DNA of 37,480 nucleotides from Comamonadaceae bacterium (GCA_947479935.1 CANKBG010000025.1:1-37480), one strand, 5' to 3'. Positions 1-7,526 are shown, numbered from the stretch's first letter. A program made the numbers and translations. The notes: generated by a model from the sequence alone, not told the origin.

Positions 1-1416
1 TAAGCCGGCAACCTGCGCTGTGGTCAGCGCCACAATTTGCGATGTGGTCATGCCCCTGATAGCCAGGGTGTTCAAGTATGAAAGTGCTGTGGTTGTCAGT
101 CCAGACAACTGCGTGCTCGTCAAACCTTGTATCTGTATGCTGCTTAAAATTTCAACATGAGCCTGGCTCAATTTTGCCAAATCAGCCGTCTCCATTGCAC
201 CCAACTGCGTTGAGCTGAGCGCTTTGACAGTTGTAGTAATAAAGCTTGACGCCTGCGTTGTCGTTAACGCAGCAATTTGCTCGGTAGTAAGCGCACGCAC
301 TTGATTGGAAGTTAAATTCGCAATCAGTTCTGTGTTCAAACTGCCAATTTGTGTGGTGGTGAGATAGGATAAGGACTGAGTAGTGAAACCAGCGACCTGA
401 ACTGTGGTGATTTCCTTAATTTGAGAAGTACCCAATGCCTGCCACTGCTTGGCATTCAAAGCATTTAAGGCGACGGCATTTAACACTGCAACATCCCGTG
501 TCTCTAAGGCAGCAATTTGATCAGTGGTAAGCGCTGACAACGTGGAGGAGCCAAGTAAAGAGGCCTGCACAGTGGTTAAACTAACTATATGAGAAGTTGT
601 CAAACTACCCACTCTGCTGGAATTCAGGCTAGCCAACTGCAAAGAACTGAATGCTGAAATTTGAGACGGCGTAAGGGCTCTAAATTGGCTGGTACTCAGC
701 ACTGCAAGGCTTGACGGATTTAAAGCCGACACATCTGTACTTTCAATCGCTGCAATTTGAGCCGAAGTCAATAGTTGTACCGTTGACGTATTGATTGCCG
801 CTATTTGCGCTGAAGTCAGTCCTGCTATTTGCACTGTGTTCAGCGCGCTAATTTGCGAGCTTGTAAGCGAAAGCAATTTGGTTGAAGTTAAACCCGCCAA
901 ATCACTCGACTCAATGGCGGCAATTTGCGACGTTGTCAACCATCGCAATGCGTTGGAACTCAGGCTCGCTATTTGTGATTCTGTAAGACCCTCAATTTGC
1001 AGAGTCGTCAAAGCCTGCAATTGCAAACTATTTAGAGACACAAGATTGGTTGTACTCAAGACTGCAATATCACGCGCTTCCATCGCGCTAATTTGTTTTG
1101 TCGATAAGGCCTGAAACGCAGAAGACTTGAGGGATGTAACTTGTGAAGTGTTAAGCGCGGCAATTTGTTGAGTCGTTAATGCAGCGATGGCATTAGCATT
1201 CAAAGCGCTGATGGCCAAGCTAGTTAAAAGCTCTAAATCTTTGGTTTCAATGGCGACGACTTGAACTGAACTTAATGCTGAAATGATGTTGCTTGTAAGG
1301 AAAGGGGCTTGCTTAGTCGTCAGTGCGGCCAATTGATTGGTAGTGAATCCAACAGCTTGGGACACGGTTATAAGCGCCAACTCTGCAGAGGTCAGCTCGC
1401 TGATCTGTGCAGTCGT
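1..1416 (-). repeat. 59 tandem 24-bp (8-residue) coding repeats
   Basis: Protein-level tandem repeat of the octapeptide-repeat gene, residues 13-484. Hydrophobic residues recur at unit positions 6 and 8, T/S/N at positions 1-2 and mostly Q at position 5. The DNA copies have diverged strongly at synonymous and variable positions, so the repeat is old and held by selection on the protein rather than recently amplified. A variant unit beginning with E and carrying D at position 4 (ETKD, EARD, ESSD, ESTD, ETRD, ETAD) occurs as units 8, 15, 22, 29, 39 and 52. Confidence 0.9.
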
Positions 1417-1452
1417 CAGACCTGCCAGATTAGTGTTTGTATTTATAGCCAT
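1..1452 (-). CDS. Octapeptide-repeat protein, N-terminal part (partial, likely type I secretion substrate)
   Basis: The frame is open from an ATG at 1452 to the window edge, 484 codons without a stop. After a 12-residue leader the whole visible protein consists of 59 consecutive 8-residue units with no insertion or deletion. The pattern is roughly [T/N/S/E]-[T/S]-x-Q-[I/V/L]-x-[A/S/G]-[L/I/F], for example TTAQISEL and TTEQIAAL. There is no signal peptide, Cys or membrane segment. AAGGAAA about 10 bases upstream is a plausible ribosome site. A sigma-28-like promoter lies at 1552-1578. An ABC exporter and HlyD-type protein are encoded just upstream on the same strand, so export as a large surface protein or adhesin through a C-terminal signal outside the window is a reasonable inference. 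I do not recognise a named family, and the fold of such repeats is uncertain. Confidence 0.85.
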   Translation of the reverse strand, partial: MAINTNTNLAGLTTAQISELTSAELALITVSQAVGFTTNQLAALTTKQAPFLTSNIISALSSVQVVAIETKDLELLTSLAISALNANAIAALTTQQIAALNTSQVTSLKSSAFQALSTKQISAMEARDIAVLSTTNLVSLNSLQLQALTTLQIEGLTESQIASLSSNALRWLTTSQIAAIESSDLAGLTSTKLLSLTSSQISALNTVQIAGLTSAQIAAINTSTVQLLTSAQIAAIESTDVSALNPSSLAVLSTSQFRALTPSQISAFSSLQLASLNSSRVGSLTTSHIVSLTTVQASLLGSSTLSALTTDQIAALETRDVAVLNAVALNALNAKQWQALGTSQIKEITTVQVAGFTTQSLSYLTTTQIGSLNTELIANLTSNQVRALTTEQIAALTTTQASSFITTTVKALSSTQLGAMETADLAKLSQAHVEILSSIQIQGLTSTQLSGLTTTALSYLNTLAIRGMTTSQIVALTTAQVAGL

Positions 1453-1473
1453 TTATTTCCCATTTCCTTTTAA

Positions 1474-1487
1474 ATTGCTCACGCAAT
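1474..1487. other. Small hairpin in the leader of the repeat gene
   Basis: Perfect 5-bp inverted repeat ATTGC-TCAC-GCAAT about 20 bases upstream of the repeat-gene start codon and next to its Shine-Dalgarno-like AAGGAAA. It would lie within the predicted 5' leader. Confidence 0.4.
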
Positions 1488-1514
1488 CTAAGATGCAATC
1501 GTCCTAGGAAGATC

Positions 1515-1532
1515 ATCCATTCGAAAATGGAT
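1515..1532. other. Leader hairpin ATCCATT-CGAA-AATGGAT
   Basis: Perfect 7-bp stem with a 4-base loop, between the predicted sigma-28 start site and the repeat-gene ATG. It is probably part of a structured 5' leader of about 90 nt. No T-tract follows, so it does not look like a terminator. Confidence 0.45.
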
Positions 1533-1551
1533 ACTCCTACAGTTGTATCGA

Positions 1552-1578
1552 GTATCGACAAATGTTTTAAAAACTGTA
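1552..1578 (-). promoter_or_regulatory. Sigma-28 (FliA) promoter for the octapeptide-repeat gene
   Basis: Reading the minus strand: TACAGTTT, 11 bases, GTCGATAC. The enterobacterial FliA consensus is TAAAGTTT-N11-GCCGATAA, so this matches 7 of 8 and 6 of 8 positions with exact spacing. The start codon lies about 100 bases downstream. The call is by eye and rests on spacing shared with four other sites in the window. Confidence 0.65.
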
Positions 1579-1632
1579 TATGTCACGCGTTTATCCAATT
1601 AACCCATTAAGAGACAAATCTAATAGAAATCA

Positions 1633-1702
1633 TTAGGTTTACCTATGCTTCAGAGGTGTAACTTACGTAACGTATGCACCTTAATTAGCGTAATAAACCT
1701 AA
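1633..1702. repeat. Concentric inverted repeat between divergent promoters
   Basis: An outer 9-bp perfect inverted repeat (TTAGGTTTA at 1633-1641, TAAACCTAA at 1694-1702) and an inner one (AGGTG at 1654-1658, CACCT at 1677-1681) share the same centre at 1667.5. A GCT/AGC pair (1647-1649, 1687-1689) fits between with a one-base offset. The right outer arm overlaps the -35 of the promoter at 1700-1726. It could be an operator for a dimeric regulator or a folded transcript. Confidence 0.5.
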
Positions 1703-1726
1703 AGATTCCTCTACAAATTCCGATTC
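1700..1726 (+). promoter_or_regulatory. Sigma-28 (FliA) promoter for the 73-aa gene
   Basis: TAAAGATT, 11 bases, TCCGATTC. The -35 matches the FliA consensus at 7 of 8 positions and the -10 keeps the CCGAT core. The predicted start of transcription, about 1733, leaves a short leader containing the GAGGTG ribosome site before the ATG at 1756. Confidence 0.55.
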
Positions 1727-1755
1727 AAGGTGAATAGAATTAAAGAGGTGAAGCT

Positions 1756-1977
1756 ATGCTGACCATTGACACTCCAGAATCCGGCGTTGCCATGACTGAA
1801 GTCCGTCGTTACCCGTTCAACCAGATGAACGTGGGAGATTCGATCTTGATCGATGACTTCCGTGTGGCACAAAGTGCCAGGGTCTCAGCCATCAATTTCA
1901 TCAAAAGGCACAACCTTTGCTGGAAGTTCAGCATGCGCAAAATGGAAAATGGATGGCGTATTTTCAGGATTAACTGA
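1756..1977 (+). CDS. Small conserved-looking protein of unknown function (73 aa)
   Basis: The ATG at 1756 is preceded by GAGGTG with a 5-base spacer, a good ribosome site. The product is basic at its C-terminal half and has the core YPFNQMNVGDSILI followed by a helix-like segment (SARVSAINFIKRHN) and a strand-like ending (WKFSMRKMENGWRIFRI). It resembles short phage and bacterial proteins with a YPF..M.VGDS motif of unknown role, a similarity recalled rather than searched. No signal peptide or membrane segment is visible. It stands alone on the plus strand between the repeat gene and the type I exporter genes, with its own sigma-28-like promoter, so it probably belongs to the late flagellar regulon. 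A nucleic-acid-binding or regulatory role is possible but unproven. Confidence 0.65.
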   Translation: MLTIDTPESGVAMTEVRRYPFNQMNVGDSILIDDFRVAQSARVSAINFIKRHNLCWKFSMRKMENGWRIFRIN

Positions 1978-2036
1978 AAAGTGATTGCTAACTCTTTTAT
2001 CTTTTCTTAATTCTTCTCAACTCGATTCATTTCACA

Positions 2037-3401
2037 TCAGGGCTCCCTTATGGCTTCGTCCATGGCCTTCATCATGGGCCACAGTAAGTAAGACATCACC
2101 GAACGTTTGCCCACCACAATTTCAGCACTCAAGGTCATGCCTGGCAGCAAGCGGGTTTTGTCAGGCATATTTCTAAGCTGCTCTGTGCCCAATGTAATTC
2201 GGCTCATATAAAAGGCAGAAGACGCATTCGGGTTCAATCCAGCCTCTCGCTTAAAAGCGTCTTCACTCAAAGTTCTCACCTTGCCCTGAAGGGCACCGTG
2301 CTTTTGAAAAGGAAAGGCATCCAGCTTCAAGTGAGCAGAATCGCCTGTTTTGATATAGCCAATGTCAATGGCGTCAATGCTCACTTCGGCTTCTAAGGTG
2401 TCGCCCAGCGGCACCAAGGTGAACATTTTTTCAGCAGCTTGCACCACCGAACCTTGTGAAAGTTTGGCCATGTCTAGCACCACAGCATCTACTGGGGCCA
2501 CCAAAGCAACCAATTGTTTGCGTTTGTCTGCTTTTTGAAGTTGTTCGTTCACACTGTCGCGTTCGCGGGAAGTAGACAGCAAGTCTTCCATGGCTTTTTG
2601 CCGCCACCCTTTCATAAAGGCTGTTTTTTCAGACTCAAGCGCAGACTTTTCACGTTTTAACTCATGCTCTTTGCTGGCGGCCAGGTCTAGTTCACGTTGG
2701 CCATTCAGCCTTCTTTCTCGGGCCTCAAGCAAATGCAAACGTGCGCCAAACTGTTGTGCCATCAGGGCTTCCTGCATGCTTTCCATTTCCACTAAGGACT
2801 TCACGCGTTGAGACAAAACATCCTGGTCGCGCCGGTTGGTTTGAATGCCGGCTTCCAAGCGTGCCAAGTTTTGGTCCATTTTGGCCAATTGCGCTTCATA
2901 GTTGGCTTTTCGCTCAGCAGCCAGTTCAGCTTGAAGCTTTCGGTCAGGGTCTTTACCCCCATAGCGGCCTAATTGCCCTCTTAACTCACTACTTAACCCT
3001 GTAGATTGGGTGTCCAAGCTTTGCAGTCTGGCACGCAATTGAGATTCATCGGCACTGGCAAAGGTAGGGTCTAGCGTGGCCAATACCTCACCTTTGCGAA
3101 CCACTTGTCCCACACGCACTTCAATTTTTTGAATGATGGATGTTTCAAGAGGTTGCACCACCAAATTAGGCAGCGGCGTCATGAGGCGGCCCTGTGCAAC
3201 CACCACTTTCTCGACCTGAGAAAAAGATGCCCACAAAATAAAGCACAGCAATGCAAACGCCAGCACATACATGGTGCTGCGAATGAACGCAGGCAAAGGC
3301 AAGCGTTCGATGGCGTCGGCGTCGGGCAAAAACTCGATCACCGTGTCGTCACGACCGCGCTTGGCTTTGGGCGTCACAGATGACTTGTTTGTTGGTTCCA
3401 T
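2037..3401 (-). CDS. Type I secretion membrane-fusion protein, HlyD family
   Basis: 454-aa periplasmic adaptor linking an inner-membrane ABC exporter to an outer-membrane TolC-type channel. It has a short cytoplasmic N-terminus, one membrane segment at about residues 40-60, a first barrel/lipoyl half (around VVQPLETSIIQKIEVRVGQVV), a long coiled-coil region of about residues 115-290 rich in Q, E, K and R, and a second lipoyl and beta-barrel half (VAPVDAVVLDMAKLSQGSVV onward). The ending ...LRNMPDKTRLLPGMTLSAEIVVGKR is characteristic of HlyD/PrtE. The start codon overlaps the 3' end of the ABC exporter gene by 28 bases, indicating translational coupling. No TolC homologue lies in the window. 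The substrate is unproven; the adjacent octapeptide-repeat protein is the obvious candidate. Confidence 0.93.
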   Translation of the reverse strand: MEPTNKSSVTPKAKRGRDDTVIEFLPDADAIERLPLPAFIRSTMYVLAFALLCFILWASFSQVEKVVVAQGRLMTPLPNLVVQPLETSIIQKIEVRVGQVVRKGEVLATLDPTFASADESQLRARLQSLDTQSTGLSSELRGQLGRYGGKDPDRKLQAELAAERKANYEAQLAKMDQNLARLEAGIQTNRRDQDVLSQRVKSLVEMESMQEALMAQQFGARLHLLEARERRLNGQRELDLAASKEHELKREKSALESEKTAFMKGWRQKAMEDLLSTSRERDSVNEQLQKADKRKQLVALVAPVDAVVLDMAKLSQGSVVQAAEKMFTLVPLGDTLEAEVSIDAIDIGYIKTGDSAHLKLDAFPFQKHGALQGKVRTLSEDAFKREAGLNPNASSAFYMSRITLGTEQLRNMPDKTRLLPGMTLSAEIVVGKRSVMSYLLWPMMKAMDEAIREP

Positions 3402-5515
3402 AAATTCGAATAAGTTTCACTTCGAGTCAGCAACTCTTTGTGAGGGCCGCTGTCCACCAGCTTGCCGTTTTGCATCACCAAAATAGTGTGCGCATTCACC
3501 AAGGTAGACAGTCTGTGAGAAATCATGACCACCGTGCGGCCTACCGCAATGCGCGACAGGTTGTTAATGAAAATAGTTTCGCTCTCAGGGTCCAGTGCAC
3601 TGGCCGCCTCGTCCAATATCAGAATGCGCGGATTGGAGATGAGAGAACGTGCAATGGACAAACGTTGCTTTTGCCCACCCGACAAATTGGCGGCGTTTTC
3701 TTCCAGCAGTGTGTCGTAGCCTTGCGGCATGCGTTCAATGAACTCATCGGCGCCAGCGGTTTGCGCTGCTACCACAATTTCTTCAAATGAAGCGTCGGGT
3801 TTGGTCACACACAAGTTGTCACGAATGGTGCCCCTGAACAAAAAGTTTTCTTGCAGAACCACTCCAATTTGACGACGCAAATGCGACAAATCAAATTCTC
3901 GTGCGTCCACCCCATCAAATCGAATAAGACCTTCTTGCAGGGGGTACAAGCCTTGAATCAATTTGGTCAAAGTGGTTTTGCCAGATCCGCTTCGGCCCAC
4001 AATGCCAATCACGGAACCTGCAGGAATATTGAAGGTGGCTTTGTCCAGAGCTGTGGTGGTGGCGCCTGGGTATCTAAATGTCACGGCATCAAAAGAAATA
4101 TCACCTACCAAGGTGGGACGCAAGCCGCCTGCATCTGCACGGCCTTCTGGCGCTCGGTTCATCACTTCGCCCATCATGCGCACAGACAAAGCCGTTTCTT
4201 GGTACTCATTGACCAAGCCCACCATGGAAATAAGCGGGCCCACCACGCGGCCCGAAATCATCTGGAACGCAATAAGTGCACCGACTGTCAGTGTTTGATC
4301 GAACACTTGCTGCGCACCAATCACAATGATAATGACAGGCAACAACTTGCCTAAAAAATCTGTAATGGCATTGCCCGTAATAGAAATACGCCCAACCCTG
4401 TAATGCATGGTGATGGCTTCAGCCGACCGTTGATCCCAATATTTTCTTTGACTAGGCTCAATGGCCAAGGCCTTGACCGTTCGCATGCCATGAATGGTTT
4501 CAACCAACATGGCTTGGCGCTGACCTTCTGCACTGTACAAAGCACTCAAGCGTCTTTGATAGGTAGGCAACATAGCCACAATGATGGCGGCAATCATGGC
4601 TGTGAACACCAACACAATGAGCGCCAACTGCACAGAGTAAAAAAACAAGATGGGCATGAAAATGACCAAGGCAATGGCATCCAAGCCAGTCATGAATATT
4701 CGGCCCGTTAGGAAACCACGAATTCTTTCCAACTGTTGCATGTGGCGTGTAATCACACCGGCCGTGGCTGTTTCAAAATAATCAATGGGCAAGCTGAGCA
4801 AGTGGCTGAATACACGCCTGGTTAATCGCATGTCAATTTTGTTGGTAGCGGCCAGAGTGAGGAGTTGCCGCAAATAGCCAAACGCAGCATCAAATATCAA
4901 AGCCAACACCATGCCAGCACCCAGCACCCACAAAGTGGTTTCACTTTGATGCGTGAGCACTTTGTCGATGACCAACTGGAAAAAGATAGGCGATGCCATG
5001 CCCAGCACATGCATGGCCACTGCCGCAATCAAGATGTCGCGAAAGGCGTCTTTTTGTTTCAGTATTTCGGGAATGAACCAACGAAAACCAAAAGGTTGTT
5101 TGGGGTCAGACAGCTTGTATTCGCGTTTGACAAAAATGACGTGTCCCATCCACTGCCTGCAAAAAGTAGCTTGGTCTTGCAATACCACTACCGCCTCTGA
5201 CGACAAAGGATCTAACACAGCCACTTTTTTGTCAGTGTCGCCTCGCACGCCCACCACAATGACGGCACGCCCTGAAGTTAAGCGAGCAATGAGGGGAAAC
5301 ACACCGCCCTGCGCCAGCAATCCTTCCCAACTTAAATGATCTGATTTAGCCTTTAAACCTATATCTTCGGCAATGCGAATAACAGCCAAATCGCCAGGCT
5401 CTTCGCTGCCTAATGCGTGCTCAGAAATTAACCGCTCAGGACTAATTTGCAGCCCATGGTGCTGGGCTACGGCTGTCAAACATTGAATAAGGGTGTGCTG
5501 AAATACTTCCGCCAT
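3374..5515 (-). CDS. Type I secretion ABC transporter/ATPase, HlyB-like with inactive C39 domain
   Basis: 713-aa half-transporter. Residues 1-130 form a C39 peptidase-like domain. At the catalytic Cys position of bacteriocin exporters Thr appears to stand, and at the His position (SGRAVIVV) there is Ala, so it is a non-cleaving domain as in HlyB. The membrane domain spans about residues 150-430. The ATPase shows Walker A GRSGSGKT (507-514), Q-loop (VLQENFLF), signature LSGGQ (611-615), Walker B ILILDE (631-636) and switch His667. It overlaps the HlyD gene and begins 7 bases after the motB stop, so it belongs to the motAB operon. Such transporters export unfolded proteins with an uncleaved C-terminal signal from cytoplasm to the outside in one step. 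Confidence 0.95.
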   Translation of the reverse strand: MAEVFQHTLIQCLTAVAQHHGLQISPERLISEHALGSEEPGDLAVIRIAEDIGLKAKSDHLSWEGLLAQGGVFPLIARLTSGRAVIVVGVRGDTDKKVAVLDPLSSEAVVVLQDQATFCRQWMGHVIFVKREYKLSDPKQPFGFRWFIPEILKQKDAFRDILIAAVAMHVLGMASPIFFQLVIDKVLTHQSETTLWVLGAGMVLALIFDAAFGYLRQLLTLAATNKIDMRLTRRVFSHLLSLPIDYFETATAGVITRHMQQLERIRGFLTGRIFMTGLDAIALVIFMPILFFYSVQLALIVLVFTAMIAAIIVAMLPTYQRRLSALYSAEGQRQAMLVETIHGMRTVKALAIEPSQRKYWDQRSAEAITMHYRVGRISITGNAITDFLGKLLPVIIIVIGAQQVFDQTLTVGALIAFQMISGRVVGPLISMVGLVNEYQETALSVRMMGEVMNRAPEGRADAGGLRPTLVGDISFDAVTFRYPGATTTALDKATFNIPAGSVIGIVGRSGSGKTTLTKLIQGLYPLQEGLIRFDGVDAREFDLSHLRRQIGVVLQENFLFRGTIRDNLCVTKPDASFEEIVVAAQTAGADEFIERMPQGYDTLLEENAANLSGGQKQRLSIARSLISNPRILILDEAASALDPESETIFINNLSRIAVGRTVVMISHRLSTLVNAHTILVMQNGKLVDSGPHKELLTRSETYSNLWNQQTSHL

Positions 5516-5522
5516 GTCATGC

Positions 5523-6572
5523 TCAATCGCGGTTCATCACAGTGATGCTGATGCGCCTATTTCTAGGGTCTTTAGGATCATTGGGGTTGTAGGGCGCTGT
5601 ATCGGATACGCCTTCAATCTTGGCAAACCGACTGTCTGGTATGCCTTTTTTCTCAATGATCTTGCGTGTTTCTTCAGCACGCTCGGCCGACAAAGCCCAG
5701 TTATTTTTGCCATCTGTATTGGCAAATTTCACGCTGTCGGTGTGGCCTCGAATGGCAACCTTGTTGGGCATGCTAGCCAAAGTTTTACCTACCTCTGCCA
5801 ACAAAGCTTGTGCTCTGGGCGTCATGTTCGTGCTGCCCAATCCAAACATGGCAAAGTCTGCCTTGTCGATAATTTCAATGCGCAAGCCGTCTTTGTCTCG
5901 TGCAAACTTAACTTGGTCTTTCAAGTTTTCCAACTTGGGGTTTTGCGCCATGGCCTCTTTGATGTCTTTTTCCATCTTGTCAAAGTTGGCTTGGTCTGCA
6001 GCTTCCTTGCCTTTTTTGCCTGGATCACCGTCTTGTCCCGACTCTTTGCTGTCGGCGCCATTAGGCGATGGATCGTTTTCAGTAGGCCCGCCTTGCGATC
6101 TTGGCGTTACCATGTTGAGCATGTTGGTTTGTTTGGCTTGAAACGGAAATCCCTCAGTGTCAATCACCGAAGCACCACCCAACATACCGTCGGAACCGGC
6201 CAGCTTGCCCATGGTCACATTGCTCTGTGAGGTAGGCTTAAAATAGTCGGCAATACTTTTGCGTTGGTCTGCGTTAGAAGCGCCCAACAGCCACATGAGT
6301 AAGAAGAAGGCCATCATGGCCGTCATCATGTCGGCCAGGGCAATTTTCCAAGCGCCGCCGTGAGCACCACCGTGCCCATCGTCCATGATTTTTTTAATGG
6401 TAATGGTGGGAGCCACCACCACAGGCGCATCGGGGTCGGCCTCCTCTGGAATCAGAGGCGCTGCTTCAGCTTCAGGCACAGCCTCTACAGCATCGGCGCC
6501 CGCCTCAACTGGAGCCTCTGCCAGAGCGACTGTCGCCTCTTCTGTCGGAGCTTCTAAAACTGCCTCAGCCAT
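5523..6572 (-). CDS. motB: Flagellar stator protein MotB with long acidic N-terminal extension
   Basis: 349-aa stator subunit that anchors MotA to peptidoglycan and carries the ion-binding aspartate. The motif HGGAHGGAWKIALADMMTAMM contains the key Asp at residue 81, followed by one membrane segment (about 78-97). Residues about 225-345 form an OmpA-like peptidoglycan-binding domain with RGHTDS and NRRISI. About 60 residues rich in Ala, Glu and Pro (1-55) precede the usual MotB start, an unusual cytoplasmic extension. The chosen ATG is the only sensible one, with GCGAGG about 12 bases upstream. It lies 5 bases after motA and 7 bases before the ABC exporter gene. The coupling ion cannot be stated from sequence alone. 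Confidence 0.95.
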   Translation of the reverse strand: MAEAVLEAPTEEATVALAEAPVEAGADAVEAVPEAEAAPLIPEEADPDAPVVVAPTITIKKIMDDGHGGAHGGAWKIALADMMTAMMAFFLLMWLLGASNADQRKSIADYFKPTSQSNVTMGKLAGSDGMLGGASVIDTEGFPFQAKQTNMLNMVTPRSQGGPTENDPSPNGADSKESGQDGDPGKKGKEAADQANFDKMEKDIKEAMAQNPKLENLKDQVKFARDKDGLRIEIIDKADFAMFGLGSTNMTPRAQALLAEVGKTLASMPNKVAIRGHTDSVKFANTDGKNNWALSAERAEETRKIIEKKGIPDSRFAKIEGVSDTAPYNPNDPKDPRNRRISITVMNRD

Positions 6573-6577
6573 GATTC

Positions 6578-7438
6578 TTAGCCTCGCAAGCCGTCAAACA
6601 CTTCAGCAAAACTAGGCTGATTGTGGTGGCTGATACCGGCCCGCGCGGCCTCAATGATCAAGGGCATTGGGTGACCGTGTAAGGTACCAATGATGATTTG
6701 TTTCACCACTTTGTAAATTTGGCCTTCATCGTCAATGATCTGTGCCAAGCGTGAGGCCATGGGCTCAATGAAACCATAGGCCATGAACACGCCCAAGAAA
6801 GTACCCACCAAAGCGCCACCAATCATGGCGCCCAGCACCGCAGGCGGTTGGTCAATCGCGTCCATGGTTTTCACCACACCCAACACGCAAGCCACAATAC
6901 CCAACGCAGGAAGCGCACCCGCCAAAGTGGCCAAAGCAGCTTGTGATTTCAAGGCATCGTGGTGGTGTGTTTTGATAGACAGATCCATCACGTCTTCAAC
7001 GGCATAGGGACTGAGGGGGCTGGTTGAAACCACCATCAATCGAACGGTGTCAGTGACCAAATGCAGCAAGGCATGGTCGTGCAACATTTTGGGATACTCA
7101 CCAAAGATGGCACTGGCCTCGGGGTTTTCAATGTGCGCCTCGAGCGCCACAGGACCCTCTGTTTTGAGGGTCTTCATGATTTTTGACACCACAAAAATGG
7201 TACTTAAATAATCTTCTTTGTGATAGGCGGGGCCTTTGAACACTTTGCCCATGCCGCCTAAGGCGCCCTTGAAAATGTCCATGCTGTTGCCAATGAGCAT
7301 GCCGCCAATACCAGCACCCAAAATAATGAAGGTCTCAATCGGCGCAGATTTGATAATCGGCTTCATGCTTCCGCCGGCCATGATAAAGCCACCGAAAACG
7401 CAAACCATCAAAACAACGATACCAATAATCGCATTCAT
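6578..7438 (-). CDS. motA: Flagellar stator protein MotA
   Basis: 286-aa inner-membrane stator subunit that, with MotB, converts ion flow into torque. Membrane segments lie near residues 2-25 and 30-52, and a later pair holds GALPALGIVACVLGVVKTM and GGALVGTFLGVFMAYGFIEP. The two prolines (LPALG and FIEP) correspond to the conserved E. coli Pro173 and Pro222. The cytoplasmic loop includes IENPEASAIFGEYP, typical of the family. I use the ATG at 7438 because GGAGAG stands six bases before it; a TTG four codons upstream overlaps this ribosome site. It follows fliS after 94 bases holding two hairpins and is translated together with motB. Confidence 0.95.
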   Translation of the reverse strand: MNAIIGIVVLMVCVFGGFIMAGGSMKPIIKSAPIETFIILGAGIGGMLIGNSMDIFKGALGGMGKVFKGPAYHKEDYLSTIFVVSKIMKTLKTEGPVALEAHIENPEASAIFGEYPKMLHDHALLHLVTDTVRLMVVSTSPLSPYAVEDVMDLSIKTHHHDALKSQAALATLAGALPALGIVACVLGVVKTMDAIDQPPAVLGAMIGGALVGTFLGVFMAYGFIEPMASRLAQIIDDEGQIYKVVKQIIIGTLHGHPMPLIIEAARAGISHHNQPSFAEVFDGLRG

Positions 7439-7461
7439 ATTTCTCTCCAAAAACGGCCAAA

Positions 7462-7491
7462 CGGGCGGCTAGGAAATCCCAGCTTCGCCCG
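7462..7491 (-). other. Strong stem-loop before motA
   Basis: On the minus strand CGGGCG (7491-7486) pairs with CGCCCG (7467-7462), and GCT pairs with AGC inside the stem, leaving a loop of about 10 bases. It lies about 25 bases upstream of the motA ATG and is followed by a TTTGGCCGTTTTT stretch. It could be a leaky terminator or attenuator between fliS and motA, or an RNA-stability element. Confidence 0.45.
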
Positions 7492-7510
7492 TCAAAGTAA
7501 CCTCAATCAA

Positions 7511-7526
7511 GCGTCCAAATGGACGC
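7511..7526 (-). other. Hairpin just after fliS
   Basis: Perfect 6-bp stem GCGTCC-ATTT-GGACGC (minus strand) 6 bases past the fliS stop codon. No real T-run follows (TTGATTGAGG), so it is not a canonical intrinsic terminator. Confidence 0.35.

Noticed and set aside
791..1114. 107-aa plus-strand frame inside the repeat gene
   Set aside because: It is the antisense of a perfectly periodic octapeptide-repeat frame; its own Ile/Cys-rich periodicity is a shadow of that repeat.
1..1416. Possible CRISPR array or non-coding tandem repeat
   Set aside because: The 24-base units are divergent, have no constant repeat/spacer structure and maintain one open frame.
1735..1740. TAGAAT as a sigma-70 -10 box for the 73-aa gene
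   Set aside because: No convincing -35 and the start of transcription would fall on the ribosome site; the sigma-28-like site upstream fits better.
3851..4354. 167-aa plus-strand frame rich in His, Asn and Gln
   Set aside because: Lies antisense inside the well-supported ABC transporter gene and has no recognisable domain.
5514..6230. 238-aa plus-strand frame
   Set aside because: Antisense to motB, whose OmpA-like and membrane motifs are clear; no ribosome site or family features.
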